Shown in pieces: positions 18,387 to 26,551 of a DNA stretch of 64,000 nucleotides. The DNA is from Segatella copri (lineage in GTDB: Bacteria > Bacteroidota > Bacteroidia > Bacteroidales > Bacteroidaceae). Position numbers and translations under genes: made by a program. Under the pieces are notes generated by a model. The model ran no database searches. It saw only the letters and a list, made by a program, of their open reading frames with translations, and was not told where the DNA came from. The stretch spans positions 62,001 through 126,000 of the forward strand of contig NZ_VZAD01000072.1 of the NCBI RefSeq assembly GCF_009495355.1. The letters are read 5' to 3'. Numbering within the stretch: position 1 is the stretch's first letter; each line of letters opens with the position of its first letter.

Positions 18387-18428
18387 AAGGACCATGAGCA
18401 CTCATGCTCATGGTCCTTGTTATTTTTT
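18387..18428. terminator. Strong terminator between superoxide reductase and the YejM-like gene
   Basis: A perfect 14-bp stem, AAGGACCATGAGCA (18387-18400) with its complement at 18405-18418, has a 4-base loop and is followed by a T-rich stretch. It probably also serves the convergent minus-strand operon. Confidence 0.8.
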
Positions 18429-18436
18429 ACCATCAC

Positions 18437-20281
18437 TTACTTGAAAAAGCGATTCAGCTGTTTCATAGCCTTATCAAACTGCTTGGCAGGCAACACATAG
18501 TTCTTCACAGGATTCATCTTGGCATCATAGACATCAAGAGAACCCTGAGCAGTCTTCTCTAAAATACTGTCTTTGCCTATGATGAAAGCATAGTTCAGAT
18601 TGCTTCCCACCACATGCCACAGACGCGGAGTCTTATCGGTCATCAGCCGACCCATAGAATAGTCGTCTGTAGGATTCTTCACACCCAAATATTCTTTCAT
18701 CAACGTAGGAACCATGTCATAATGAGTAGTACGATGTGTGTACTTATGTGCCTGTTGTCCAGGAACATGCCATATCATTGGCACTCCTATCTGATGAACT
18801 GAGAAATTGCTGTTATGTCCCCAGTAGTTGCGATGATTCTCATTGAACTCCTGACTGTGGTCGCCTGTCAGCACAACGATGGTATTATCCATAAGTCCCT
18901 GTTTTTTCAAGGCCTCAAACACCTTGCCCAACAGCAAGTCGTCCTGATAGCAGGTGTTGCGATACAGGTTCCAGAAAGGAGTTGGGTCCATATCGTTGTT
19001 AAGCTTGGTATAATCGGCAAACGCCCATGCTGGTTGGAAATGTTTGTTCTTGTCGGCTGGCAACTCAAAACTATGGGGTAGGTCGAAGAAGAGGAACGAG
19101 AAGAAAGGCTTTTTCTTGTCCTTTCTGCCTTCCATATCGGCAATAAACATATTGGCCACTCTCGTATCACGCTCCAAGGCAGTATTGCCCTTGGTCTCGG
19201 TGTGTATGCCGGGCACACCTCCAAAGATAACTCTTCCAAAAGGAGGGTCTGCCCATGTAGCACTGGGATAAGTCTGAATGTCGTAGCCCAGAGCTTGCAG
19301 TCTGCGGATAAGCAATGGCTGGACACGAGCCGGCTCAAAACTCTCCCAATAATAGCACGACAAACCAAAGAAGAGACTGAACACACCACTTCGCGTACCA
19401 TTGCTGCCACTCACATGATTGGCAAACCATTGATTCTGTTCAGCAAACTGATAGGTATGAGGCATACATTCTGGAGTAAGTGCCCTGCGATTCCATGAAT
19501 CTAACAAGATAACCACAATATTGGGCAGAGAATCGGGTTCCACCGTCTCAAGCTGATGTACGGGATACAGCAAGTCTGTACTCTGTCGACCACTGGTCTG
19601 CCCCACTCCTCTTGGCTGTTTGCAGCCCCATTTGAGCAACAAACCATTCGAGGTAGTAGGGAAATAATAAGGCAGCAAGGTAGCGCTCTTCATCACCGAC
19701 TGATGCTGATAGAATGCAGCATAGATATGCCATAGATGAGCATAAAGTGTACAGCCTACGAAAATACCTGCCACCAACCAAACATAAGCTTTCTTCCTCA
19801 ACAGCCACACGCGATGTGACAGATACCAAACGCCCACTACAATGGCGGCAACGATGGCAAATAGTCCTGCTTCCTTAAGATAAAGCAAGGCATCGAAGTT
19901 GAATATCTCTCCTGCTCCCTCACCGAAAACCATACTCAACACAAAGCCATTGATATGGAAATGGTAGATAGCATAAACCTGAGAGTTAAGATAGTTGAGC
20001 ACACAGAGCAACACCACGCCCACTATCTGCACAACCCTTGCTGTCTTGGGAAAACGGCAGAACAGCACAAGGATGCCCAACAGATAAGGCACCAAGGCAA
20101 ACTGCGAGGCATGGCTCACACAAGATGCTGCAAAGAAAACCCATCCCTCTAAATCCATATAGTCGAGGATGGGACTACCCACGATGTAGAAGCTAAACTG
20201 AATAGCTATCAATATTGTGGAAAAGGCATAAAACAAAAATCCTTGTTTCAGGCCATTTATCAATTGATTCTTATAAGTCAT
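18437..20281 (-). CDS. YejM/PbgA-like inner-membrane sulfatase-fold protein (DUF3413-type)
   Basis: The start at 20281 (MTYKNQ, 614 residues) is preferred, because the longer frame would run into the upstream methyltransferase gene. Five TM helices occupy about the first 200 residues. A periplasmic alkaline-phosphatase/sulfatase fold follows with VILLDSW (about 254-264), the SGSNGTRSGVFSLFFG block (about 288-303) and LTGDHSQEFNEN (about 469-480). The layout and the segments AIYHFHINGFVLSMV and YPVHQLE resemble enterobacterial YejM, a regulator of LPS synthesis that binds cardiolipin and lipid A. Unlike YejM, the metal-site D and DH residues and a candidate nucleophile threonine are kept, so an enzyme such as a phosphoethanolamine- or phosphoglycerol-transferase is equally possible. 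Confidence 0.78.
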   Translation of the reverse strand: MTYKNQLINGLKQGFLFYAFSTILIAIQFSFYIVGSPILDYMDLEGWVFFAASCVSHASQFALVPYLLGILVLFCRFPKTARVVQIVGVVLLCVLNYLNSQVYAIYHFHINGFVLSMVFGEGAGEIFNFDALLYLKEAGLFAIVAAIVVGVWYLSHRVWLLRKKAYVWLVAGIFVGCTLYAHLWHIYAAFYQHQSVMKSATLLPYYFPTTSNGLLLKWGCKQPRGVGQTSGRQSTDLLYPVHQLETVEPDSLPNIVVILLDSWNRRALTPECMPHTYQFAEQNQWFANHVSGSNGTRSGVFSLFFGLSCYYWESFEPARVQPLLIRRLQALGYDIQTYPSATWADPPFGRVIFGGVPGIHTETKGNTALERDTRVANMFIADMEGRKDKKKPFFSFLFFDLPHSFELPADKNKHFQPAWAFADYTKLNNDMDPTPFWNLYRNTCYQDDLLLGKVFEALKKQGLMDNTIVVLTGDHSQEFNENHRNYWGHNSNFSVHQIGVPMIWHVPGQQAHKYTHRTTHYDMVPTLMKEYLGVKNPTDDYSMGRLMTDKTPRLWHVVGSNLNYAFIIGKDSILEKTAQGSLDVYDAKMNPVKNYVLPAKQFDKAMKQLNRFFK

Positions 20282-20316
20282 ATTTAGGTAAAAAACTTTT
20301 TTTCTTCCAAACTTGT

Positions 20317-20859
20317 CTATAGCTTCAGGAGTTTGGCAAACTCCCATACCACGATTCCTGCCGTAACGCTGACATTGAGCGAGTGCTTGGTGCCAAACTG
20401 AGGTATCTCAAGGCAACCATCACTCATATCCACCACGTCCTGCTTTACTCCTTTTACCTCGTTGCCGAAAATAACGGCATAGCCTGTAGAGTGTGAAGTA
20501 TTATGAGCATCAGGGAGATTCTGCAGTTTGGTAGATCCTTCCACCTGCTCGATACTATATACAAAATAGCCTTTCTCCTTCAATTTCTCCACAGCTTCCT
20601 CGGTGGTCTTGAAGTATTCCCAGTCTACGCTGTCCTCTCCGCCAAGAGCAGTCTTGTGTATCTCGGCATTAGGAGGCGTGGCAGTAATGCCGCACAGATA
20701 AACACCCTCTACCCTGAAGGCATCGCACGAACGGAACACGCTTCCCACATTATACAAAGAGCGTACATCGTCGAGAACCACTATCAGGGGCAGTTTCTCT
20801 GCTTCCTTGAACTCCTCCAGCGTGAGGCGGTTCATCTCTATCGTTCTTAACTTACGCAT
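20317..20859 (-). CDS. TrmH/SpoU-family RNA methyltransferase
   Basis: This 180-residue SPOUT methyltransferase shows the three family motifs: VLDDVRSLYNVGSVFRSCDA (motif 1), VIFGNEVKGV (motif 2) and SLNVSVTAGIVVWEF (motif 3, the knot that binds AdoMet). Such enzymes make 2'-O-methyl ribose in tRNA or rRNA. The target is unknown. It overlaps sufE by 8 bp in an operon with the U32 peptidase. Confidence 0.92.
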   Translation of the reverse strand: MRKLRTIEMNRLTLEEFKEAEKLPLIVVLDDVRSLYNVGSVFRSCDAFRVEGVYLCGITATPPNAEIHKTALGGEDSVDWEYFKTTEEAVEKLKEKGYFVYSIEQVEGSTKLQNLPDAHNTSHSTGYAVIFGNEVKGVKQDVVDMSDGCLEIPQFGTKHSLNVSVTAGIVVWEFAKLLKL

Positions 20860-21289
20860 TTCCCTCTGCTTCCTTTGTTTTATAAGCCAAGGCGTACATA
20901 CGTATCTGCTTGATCATGGCCAAGAGACCGTTGCTGCGAGTAGGACTCAAGTGATCCTTCAGTCCTATCTTCTCTACAAAATACAGGTCGGCATCCATGA
21001 TTTCAGAAGGAGTATGACCGCTCAACACACGTATCAAAAGGGCTATAATGCCTTTTACGATGAGCGCATCGCTGTCGGCTGTGAAGACAAGTTTACCGTC
21101 CTTATAGTCACATTGCAGCCACACACGGCTCTGACAGCCGTCGATTAAGTTCTGCTCGTTCTTGTATTTCTCGTCGAGAGGAGTCAGTTCGTTGCCCAAG
21201 TCTATGAGCATCTGATACTTGTCCATCCAGTCGGTAAAGTCCTGAAACTCCTCTACTACCTCGTCCTGCAATTCGTTGATTGTTGCCAT
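20852..21289 (-). CDS. sufE: SufE-family sulfur acceptor protein
   Basis: This 145-residue protein has SufE hallmarks. The catalytic cysteine is Cys52 in the context LIDGCQSRVWL, and the C-terminal GLRSNRS-like block appears as HLSPTRSNGLLAMI. SufE takes persulfide from a cysteine desulfurase (SufS) and delivers it to the SufBCD scaffold for Fe-S cluster assembly. No other suf gene lies in the window. It overlaps the U32 gene by one base and the methyltransferase gene by eight. Confidence 0.93.
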   Translation of the reverse strand: MATINELQDEVVEEFQDFTDWMDKYQMLIDLGNELTPLDEKYKNEQNLIDGCQSRVWLQCDYKDGKLVFTADSDALIVKGIIALLIRVLSGHTPSEIMDADLYFVEKIGLKDHLSPTRSNGLLAMIKQIRMYALAYKTKEAEGNA

Positions 21290-22554
21290 TATTTTATCTC
21301 CTTTATTTCGTTTACAGTTATCAGTTTGTATAGTTTGTCATTAGGGCGCACCTTGCCAGGCACAGGGATAGATACTCTCCAGCCCTGCTTGGCCAGCTCT
21401 ACAGGTTTCAAATCATAACGGATCTCATCGGCATGGAGATACATCACACCTGTGGTGTTGCCCGTAATGAGCAGTTTCTGTCCCTGCTCAATCTCAGAAG
21501 CCTCTATAGCCACCTCTGCCACACCAAGCTTGGAGAAGTATTTCATCACCTTGCCCACGAGCACCTTCTTCTCGGTAGCTACAGAGCCATAGTGCTTATT
21601 CCATTCGCCAAGAGTCTGTCCCTGATAATATCCGTCCCAGAAACCGCGATTGAAGACAGTTGCCAGTTTCTCGTCCCAGGCATCCTTCTTCTCCTCGGTA
21701 AAGGTTCCGTCGAGCACAGAGGCGATGGCCTCCTTGTAGCATTTCACTACGGTGTATACATATTCTGCACCACGTGCACGTCCCTCTATCTTGAACACAC
21801 GCACACCAGCATCCATCATACGGTCGATGAAGCGTATTGTCTTCAGGTCTTTAGGACTCATCACGTACTTGTTGTCTATCTCGAGCTGATTGCCTGTTTC
21901 ATTGTCGGTAACCGTATAGCTTCGACGACATATCTGCACACACTCTCCACGGTTGGCTGAACGGTTGGCATTGGCAAGACTCATATAACACTTGCCCGAT
22001 ACTGCCATACACAAAGCACCATGACAGAACATTTCTATCCTTATCTTCTTACCCATAGGGCCGCAGATGTTCTGTCGTTCTATCTCTTCATGGATATGCT
22101 TCACCTGGTCCATATTCAGTTCGCGTGCCAGTACCGACACATCAGCAAAACGGGCATAGAACTTCAGAGCCTCTGTATTGGAGATGTTGAGCTGGGTAGA
22201 AAGGTGTACCTCCTCTCCTACCTCATTACAGTAGGCCATGACAGCCACATCGCTGGCTATAACCGCCGAGATGCCTGCCTCCTTGGCTGCATCAATGATT
22301 TCTTTCATCGTAGCAATATCATCATCATATATCACGGTATTTACCGTCAGATAGGTCTTGATGCCGTGCTCATTGCAGGTAGCAGCTATCTCGCGCAGGT
22401 CGTCGATGGTAAAATGGTTGGCAGAGTGTGAACGCATATTCAACTTGCCAATACCGAAGTATACCGAGTCTGCACCAGCCTGTATGGCAGCAGCCAACGA
22501 CTCGCGTGAGCCTACTGGTGCCATGACCTCAAATTCTTTTATCTTATCATTCAT
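21289..22554 (-). CDS. U32-family peptidase (RlhA/TrhP type)
   Basis: About 421 residues from MNDKIKEFEVMAPVGSRESL; an alternative start three codons upstream exists. The U32 core is clear: AGADSVYFG, the LSTQLN block, and the family signature EMFCHGALCMAVSGKCY followed by a cysteine cluster (GECVQICRR). Proteins of this group (RlhA, TrhP/TrhO-linked) take part in prephenate-dependent hydroxylation of tRNA or 23S rRNA, and the cysteines may bind an Fe-S cluster. Lying next to sufE and an RNA methyltransferase fits a role in RNA modification. It is the first gene of a four-gene minus-strand operon. Confidence 0.92.
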   Translation of the reverse strand: MNDKIKEFEVMAPVGSRESLAAAIQAGADSVYFGIGKLNMRSHSANHFTIDDLREIAATCNEHGIKTYLTVNTVIYDDDIATMKEIIDAAKEAGISAVIASDVAVMAYCNEVGEEVHLSTQLNISNTEALKFYARFADVSVLARELNMDQVKHIHEEIERQNICGPMGKKIRIEMFCHGALCMAVSGKCYMSLANANRSANRGECVQICRRSYTVTDNETGNQLEIDNKYVMSPKDLKTIRFIDRMMDAGVRVFKIEGRARGAEYVYTVVKCYKEAIASVLDGTFTEEKKDAWDEKLATVFNRGFWDGYYQGQTLGEWNKHYGSVATEKKVLVGKVMKYFSKLGVAEVAIEASEIEQGQKLLITGNTTGVMYLHADEIRYDLKPVELAKQGWRVSIPVPGKVRPNDKLYKLITVNEIKEIK

Positions 22555-22580
22555 AAATGTCATTTATTACTTTGCGGCTG

Positions 22581-22588
22581 CAAAGTTA
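22581..22588 (-). promoter_or_regulatory. -7 promoter element of the U32-sufE-trmH-yejM-like operon
   Basis: On the minus strand this reads TAACTTTG followed by C, about 30 bp upstream of the U32 start. A second CTTTGC word lies between it and the start. Confidence 0.5.
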
Positions 22589-22679
22589 CGCAAAAAGTCT
22601 AACTTTGAAAAGCAATTTTGGAGAATTAACGCAACAAAATGCATAGATAAAGGCATTTCGAGGAAATACGAAGCAATAC

Positions 22680-22765
22680 GGTCGGGAGGCTCTACGCAAA
22701 TCTGGGAAGATTGCGGCAAGAGTTAAGTTGCCAAATCGTAACCCCGTCAATCGACCTCGGAGATT
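22680..22765. other. Candidate oriT region upstream of the MobV remnant
   Basis: The 190 bp before the mob start holds several short inverted repeats: AATC/GATT around TGGGAA, GGCAA/TTGCC around GAGTTAAG, and GGTCG/CGACC at its ends (about 22680 and 22750). MobV elements keep their transfer origin just upstream of mob. The nick site is not recognisable from sequence alone. Confidence 0.35.
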
Positions 22766-22873
22766 AAGAAATGTGGTGGCTTTTGGCTCTTACAAGGTCG
22801 GCAGAAGCCGAACACAGACAGAAACAAAAGACCAAAGAAACAGAATGTCAAACGAATAAATTTTAACAAATAA

Positions 22874-23920
22874 ATGGGATACGCAGTATTACACTTAGAG
22901 AAAGCAAAGAGAGCGGACAGCGGCATGTCTGCCCATATTGAGAGAACCATACAATCCAAGAACACCGACCCGACAAGGACACACCTTAACCGTGAACTCA
23001 TCCAGTTCCCCGATGGTGTTCGTAACCGAACAGTAGCCATCCAGCACCACCTCAATACAGCAGGACTGAAACGGAAGATTGGCAAGAACCAGGTACAGGC
23101 CATCCGCATCGTACTCACTGGCACCCATGCCGATATGGAACAGATAGAGCAGATGGCAGCATACGGATTGCAGAGAGGCGTCAAAGGCTCAGAGGCGCAG
23201 CACATATCCATGCATGAGTATTACCGCAGCCTCATTGCACAGGGCGAGGACTTGCAGGCGAATATCACACAACTACTGAAAGAACAGGAAAAGGCAAAAG
23301 AGGTGATAGCAGAGGCGGAACAGACAAGGAAAGACTTTGCCCGTATCAAGGCAGAGGCTAAGACGGAGGAATTGAAGAACTCCGCCACAAAGACTGCCAC
23401 CACAGCACTCAACGGACTAAATTCTCTTCTTGGTGACAACAAGGTGAACCGATTAGAGAAAGAGAATGCCCAACTGCACAGGGAGGTTGAAGATTTGAAT
23501 GAGCAGATTGAAAGGCTACACACCGACATGCAGAAGTTAAACGACAACCATGCAAGGGAACTTAACCGCACCAATGAGAAGCACCAACAAGAGGTGAACA
23601 ATCTGAAACGCCTTATTGACAAGACTTATAAGTGGTTTCCGAGTTTCAAACGCTTCTTCAATATGGAGCATGAGTGTCAGGATTGTGGCTTCAACATGGA
23701 ACAGACCAATAAACTGCTATACGGGCATGCAGTCAATTATAGTGGGTGGCTTCATTCAAATGAGTACAGGCGCAACGTTCTTGCCGATAATGTCACGGCA
23801 CAAGTGATAAGGGATGAGAAGCGTAACTTGTTCCTACATATCAACCAGACACCCATTGCTCAATGGTTTAAGGGGCAATTCGGGATAGGGCAAGAACAAC
23901 GGAGAGGAATCAGACGCTAA
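22874..23920 (+). CDS. MobV-family relaxase (Pre/Mob), internally deleted
   Basis: The first 94 residues are a standard MobV N-terminus: MGYAVLHLEKAK, AHIERTI, THLNREL, then the GKNQVQAIRIVLTGTH block. At about residue 94 (near base 23155) the protein jumps to AAYGLQRGVKGSEAQHI, which in intact relatives comes after roughly 100 more residues. The missing block contains the HUH metal motif (the H-x-D-E-x-TPH region), so this protein cannot nick DNA. The rest is a long coiled coil (about 130-250) and a C-terminal domain with HECQDCGF. The frame stays open, so the deletion is in frame. A GC-rich terminator hairpin follows. Confidence 0.85.
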   Translation: MGYAVLHLEKAKRADSGMSAHIERTIQSKNTDPTRTHLNRELIQFPDGVRNRTVAIQHHLNTAGLKRKIGKNQVQAIRIVLTGTHADMEQIEQMAAYGLQRGVKGSEAQHISMHEYYRSLIAQGEDLQANITQLLKEQEKAKEVIAEAEQTRKDFARIKAEAKTEELKNSATKTATTALNGLNSLLGDNKVNRLEKENAQLHREVEDLNEQIERLHTDMQKLNDNHARELNRTNEKHQQEVNNLKRLIDKTYKWFPSFKRFFNMEHECQDCGFNMEQTNKLLYGHAVNYSGWLHSNEYRRNVLADNVTAQVIRDEKRNLFLHINQTPIAQWFKGQFGIGQEQRRGIRR

Positions 23921-23929
23921 CATGGAATA

Positions 23930-23970
23930 GGGGGCGGAATACTATATCAAGCCCCCTTTCCTTCTTTTCA
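23930..23970 (+). terminator. Terminator after the mob remnant
   Basis: GGGGGC (23930-23935) and GCCCCC (23951-23956) pair around a 15-base loop and are followed by a pyrimidine-rich TTTCCTTCTTTTC run. Confidence 0.65.
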
Positions 23971-24128
23971 ATTTGGTTTATGTGCCTTTATTTTTCACTT
24001 TTTCCTTTGGAATGCCTATTATTTGGGAAAGTTTTTGTAAATTTGGACCGTGTTCTCTTAAGAGGCATAACTTATTGCTCAATTTTCTCTCTCGAATCAC
24101 CACCTCGGAAAAGAAAACGAGCAAATAT

Positions 24129-24182
24129 CCAAAAACGCAGAGGTCGCGCTCCATAGCGCAGACTTCTCCATAGCGTTTTTGG
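24129..24182. repeat. Nested 54-bp hairpin upstream of the HARE-HTH gene
   Basis: Outer arms CCAAAAACGC and GCGTTTTTGG are perfect complements. Inside lie AGAGGTC/GACTTCT (one G-U) and GCGCT/AGCGC around CCAT. A wider CTCTCTC (about 24086-24093) and GAGAGAG (about 24199-24205) could extend it. It sits between the mob terminator and the next gene and may be a regulatory RNA structure or a mobile-element end. Confidence 0.5.
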
Positions 24183-24280
24183 CTCTTGTAGTGAGCCTGA
24201 GAGAGATATGGCGGGGCTGCGCTTTTTTGTGTATCAGCCCACCAGACGAACTGATTAATAGTAACAAATAATTAGAAGTG

Positions 24281-24499
24281 ATGACTTTACACGAAGCAAT
24301 GATTAAGGCTATAAATGAATTGGGTGGAGGGAAACAACACATCCAAGACGTTACCGATTACATAAATACCCGTCGTTTATATTCAAGAGGTGACAATGCT
24401 GTACTACCTGTCAATCAGGTAAGTGCGCGGCTTAGTAGGTACAAAAATATCTTCTGCCGAGCAGATGGATATATTTGGATTAAGGATATGGTATATTAA
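24281..24499 (+). CDS. Stand-alone HARE-HTH domain protein
   Basis: This 72-residue protein matches the HARE-HTH winged-helix domain: MTLHEAMIKAINELGG, IQDVTDYINTRRLYSRGD, then PVNQVSARLSRYKNIF and a final wing WIKD. In bacteria this domain is usually fused to restriction enzymes, helicases or the RNA polymerase delta subunit, where it is thought to bind modified or distorted DNA. Here it is the whole protein. The start at the second ATG (24281) is chosen because GAAGTG precedes it directly. It follows the mob remnant and may be cargo of that element. Confidence 0.72.
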   Translation: MTLHEAMIKAINELGGGKQHIQDVTDYINTRRLYSRGDNAVLPVNQVSARLSRYKNIFCRADGYIWIKDMVY

Positions 24500-24506
24500 A
24501 CTGCTT

Positions 24507-24875
24507 ATGGTTAACGGAAAGCAAATCATCACACGTTGCTTCGCTATTTTAATACTATGTGGAATAATATTGGTTGGAGGCTATGGACTCTATATGTCCT
24601 TTAGAGATTTTGACAAGCCTGTTCCCGTAGTGACGAAAACTGATAGTATAGGTCGTCCGTTTGAGATAAACGGATATATGTTTTATCTTCGGAACGATGC
24701 CTTATATGATGAGAGTGGAAATATGGTTGCAGACCTATCAATAGAAAACAATAGAACAAATAAAAATGCACAAGCTTCTCCCTCTTTGAAAGATGTACTA
24801 ACAGAGGGCTTGGGGTACGAAAATAAAGGCTTTGAAGACTTTAGCATTTTTGGATGCTGTAAAGAGGAAGTTTAG
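24507..24875 (+). CDS. Single-TM protein, unknown function
   Basis: The start at 24507 (MVNGKQIITRCFAILILCGII) gives 122 residues and a clean N-terminal TM or signal segment (about 8-32). A longer in-frame start overlaps the HARE-HTH gene and lacks sense. The remainder is extracytoplasmic, with no known motif, and ends in a cysteine pair (FGCCKEEV). It begins 7 bp after the HARE-HTH stop, so the two are probably co-transcribed. Confidence 0.55.
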   Translation: MVNGKQIITRCFAILILCGIILVGGYGLYMSFRDFDKPVPVVTKTDSIGRPFEINGYMFYLRNDALYDESGNMVADLSIENNRTNKNAQASPSLKDVLTEGLGYENKGFEDFSIFGCCKEEV

Positions 24876-24905
24876 AAGCTTTACATCCAGTCGGTCATTA
24901 AATCT

Positions 24906-25091
24906 ATGGCATCAGGTAAAACGATTGAGGTTAGCAGATGGGTAACATCCTATACTGAAAATTCCACGCGGACTTATTACAAATATGACTTTACGAACAA
25001 TACATCAGGAAAATATTGGTATTATAAAGGAACAGACAACACAAATAAATTTGATTTTACTTACACTGCTGATAATAAAAAACTGAAATAA
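24906..25091 (+). CDS. Possible small protein or lipocalin-like fragment
   Basis: This 61-residue frame is rich in aromatic and polar residues alternating in beta-strand fashion (TRTYYKYDF, KYWYYKGTDN, KFDFTYTADNKKLK). The last part resembles the C-terminal strands of Bacteroidota lipocalin-like domains, but this is weak. No signal peptide is present. It may be the tail of a broken gene. Confidence 0.3.
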   Translation: MASGKTIEVSRWVTSYTENSTRTYYKYDFTNNTSGKYWYYKGTDNTNKFDFTYTADNKKLK

Positions 25092-25180
25092 CCTACCACC
25101 CCCTATGTACTCTTCAAGTTTTTGCTTTCTCTTGGCATATCCCCAACCATTAGAATAAACTCATGCCGAGCATACAAACA

Positions 25181-25214
25181 GCAAGAGCCTTGACCTAAAA
25201 GTCAAGACTCTTGC
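25181..25214 (-). terminator. Terminator of the ABC/efflux operon, overlapping the tolC stop
   Basis: CTCTTGC/GCAAGAG and GTCAA/TTGAC pair around the stop codon region, ending the long minus-strand operon. Confidence 0.55.
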
Positions 25215-26532
25215 CACGATAAAAGTCGAGAAGACTATTCTGATAGAGCGACTCATACTTGGCTTGCACCATGTCGCTTTGTGCTTTGAGGAGATTGTTC
25301 TTAGCCTCATTAAACTCAGTAATGCTGGCCTTACCATTCTCGTACTTTCCCTGAGTAAGCCGGAAGGCATCCTCATTGCTTGCCACAGCCTGTCGGCTGC
25401 TCACATAGCGCGACTCGGCAGCTATGGCATTGTAGTACACCTGCTGAATCTCCTTATAAAGAGATTTCTTGGCATCCTCTAACTTAAGTACCTGATTGTC
25501 ACGGTCTATACGGGCTGAACGCACACTGTTGCGGGTGGAGAAACGATTGAAGATAGGCACGTTGAGACTCAAACCAAGATACTGACTGAAATTGTTTTTA
25601 AGTTGCTTGCCAAACGATTCGGCATCAAAACCACTCGTCTTGTAATAGTTGCTGCCCAGCCCTGCATTGAACGCCAGTTGAGGATAATAAGCCGATTTGG
25701 CTATAAGAACAGAATGGTCGGCTCCCTTAACACGCAACTCCTGTGCTTTGATCTCGGGTTTGCTCACAAGGGCATCGGCAAAGACGACAGAGGGAGATGC
25801 AGGCACATAAGACTCGGGATTGATATGCGAGGTCTCAGGACGCAGGATAGAGAAGCCATCGGGCGAGGGGAGTTCGAGCAACTGCGACAGGTCGAGTAGG
25901 GAGAGCTGGCAGTTGTTGCTGGCTGTGGTAAGCGTAAGCTGGCTCTGCGCCAAAGCAGCTTTCTGCTGAGAGAGTTCTGCCACACTTGCCTTACCGTTCT
26001 CTACAATAGTCTGCAGGCGAGCCACTTGCATGGAGTCGATACTCACCTGTCGGCGAGCCACATCGGCTATCTCCATATTATTGAGAGCCTCGATGTATGC
26101 CTTGGCCACATTCATACTCAAATCGTTGCGTGCCTTACTCAGGTCGGCATCAGCTGCATCAAGATTGAGTTTGCTAAGACGTATGTTGTGGGTCGTCTTG
26201 TTGCCATCGAAGAGAGAGACTGTTGTTCCCAATGAGAAAGAGGTAGAACTGGTGGTACGGTCTTCGTAAGTATTCTGTGCCGTCAGTCCACGACCGAAGG
26301 AGATGTTCTCGCCAACCGAGGCATTGAGGTCGGGTAGGCGAGAGTTCTTATTGGTATTGAGCTGCAAAGCCTGCTGCTCGCGTATGTTCTGCATCTGCTT
26401 CACTGTGATATTGTGCTCTAAAGCATAGTCGATGCACTGGCGAAGGCTCCATGCCTTCTGTGCCTGAGCCTCGCCCAAAGCAAAGAAAGCCATTGCCGAC
26501 AATATAGTAAAACGGATATTCATCATTTTCAT
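25195..26532 (-). CDS. TolC-family outer-membrane efflux protein
   Basis: The 445-residue protein starts with a signal peptide (MNIRFTILSAMAFFALGEAQAQ). It contains two OEP repeats, each with the WSLRQCIDYALEHN / YENGKASITEFNEA type helices that build the periplasmic alpha-barrel (coiled coils at about 150-200 and 350-420). It forms the outer-membrane exit duct of a tripartite exporter with the HlyD protein and the MacB-type permeases upstream in the same operon. It is the last gene before the terminator. Confidence 0.92.
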   Translation of the reverse strand: MKMMNIRFTILSAMAFFALGEAQAQKAWSLRQCIDYALEHNITVKQMQNIREQQALQLNTNKNSRLPDLNASVGENISFGRGLTAQNTYEDRTTSSTSFSLGTTVSLFDGNKTTHNIRLSKLNLDAADADLSKARNDLSMNVAKAYIEALNNMEIADVARRQVSIDSMQVARLQTIVENGKASVAELSQQKAALAQSQLTLTTASNNCQLSLLDLSQLLELPSPDGFSILRPETSHINPESYVPASPSVVFADALVSKPEIKAQELRVKGADHSVLIAKSAYYPQLAFNAGLGSNYYKTSGFDAESFGKQLKNNFSQYLGLSLNVPIFNRFSTRNSVRSARIDRDNQVLKLEDAKKSLYKEIQQVYYNAIAAESRYVSSRQAVASNEDAFRLTQGKYENGKASITEFNEAKNNLLKAQSDMVQAKYESLYQNSLLDFYRGKSLDF

Positions 26533-26551
26533 GCTTTATTTATTAGTATGC

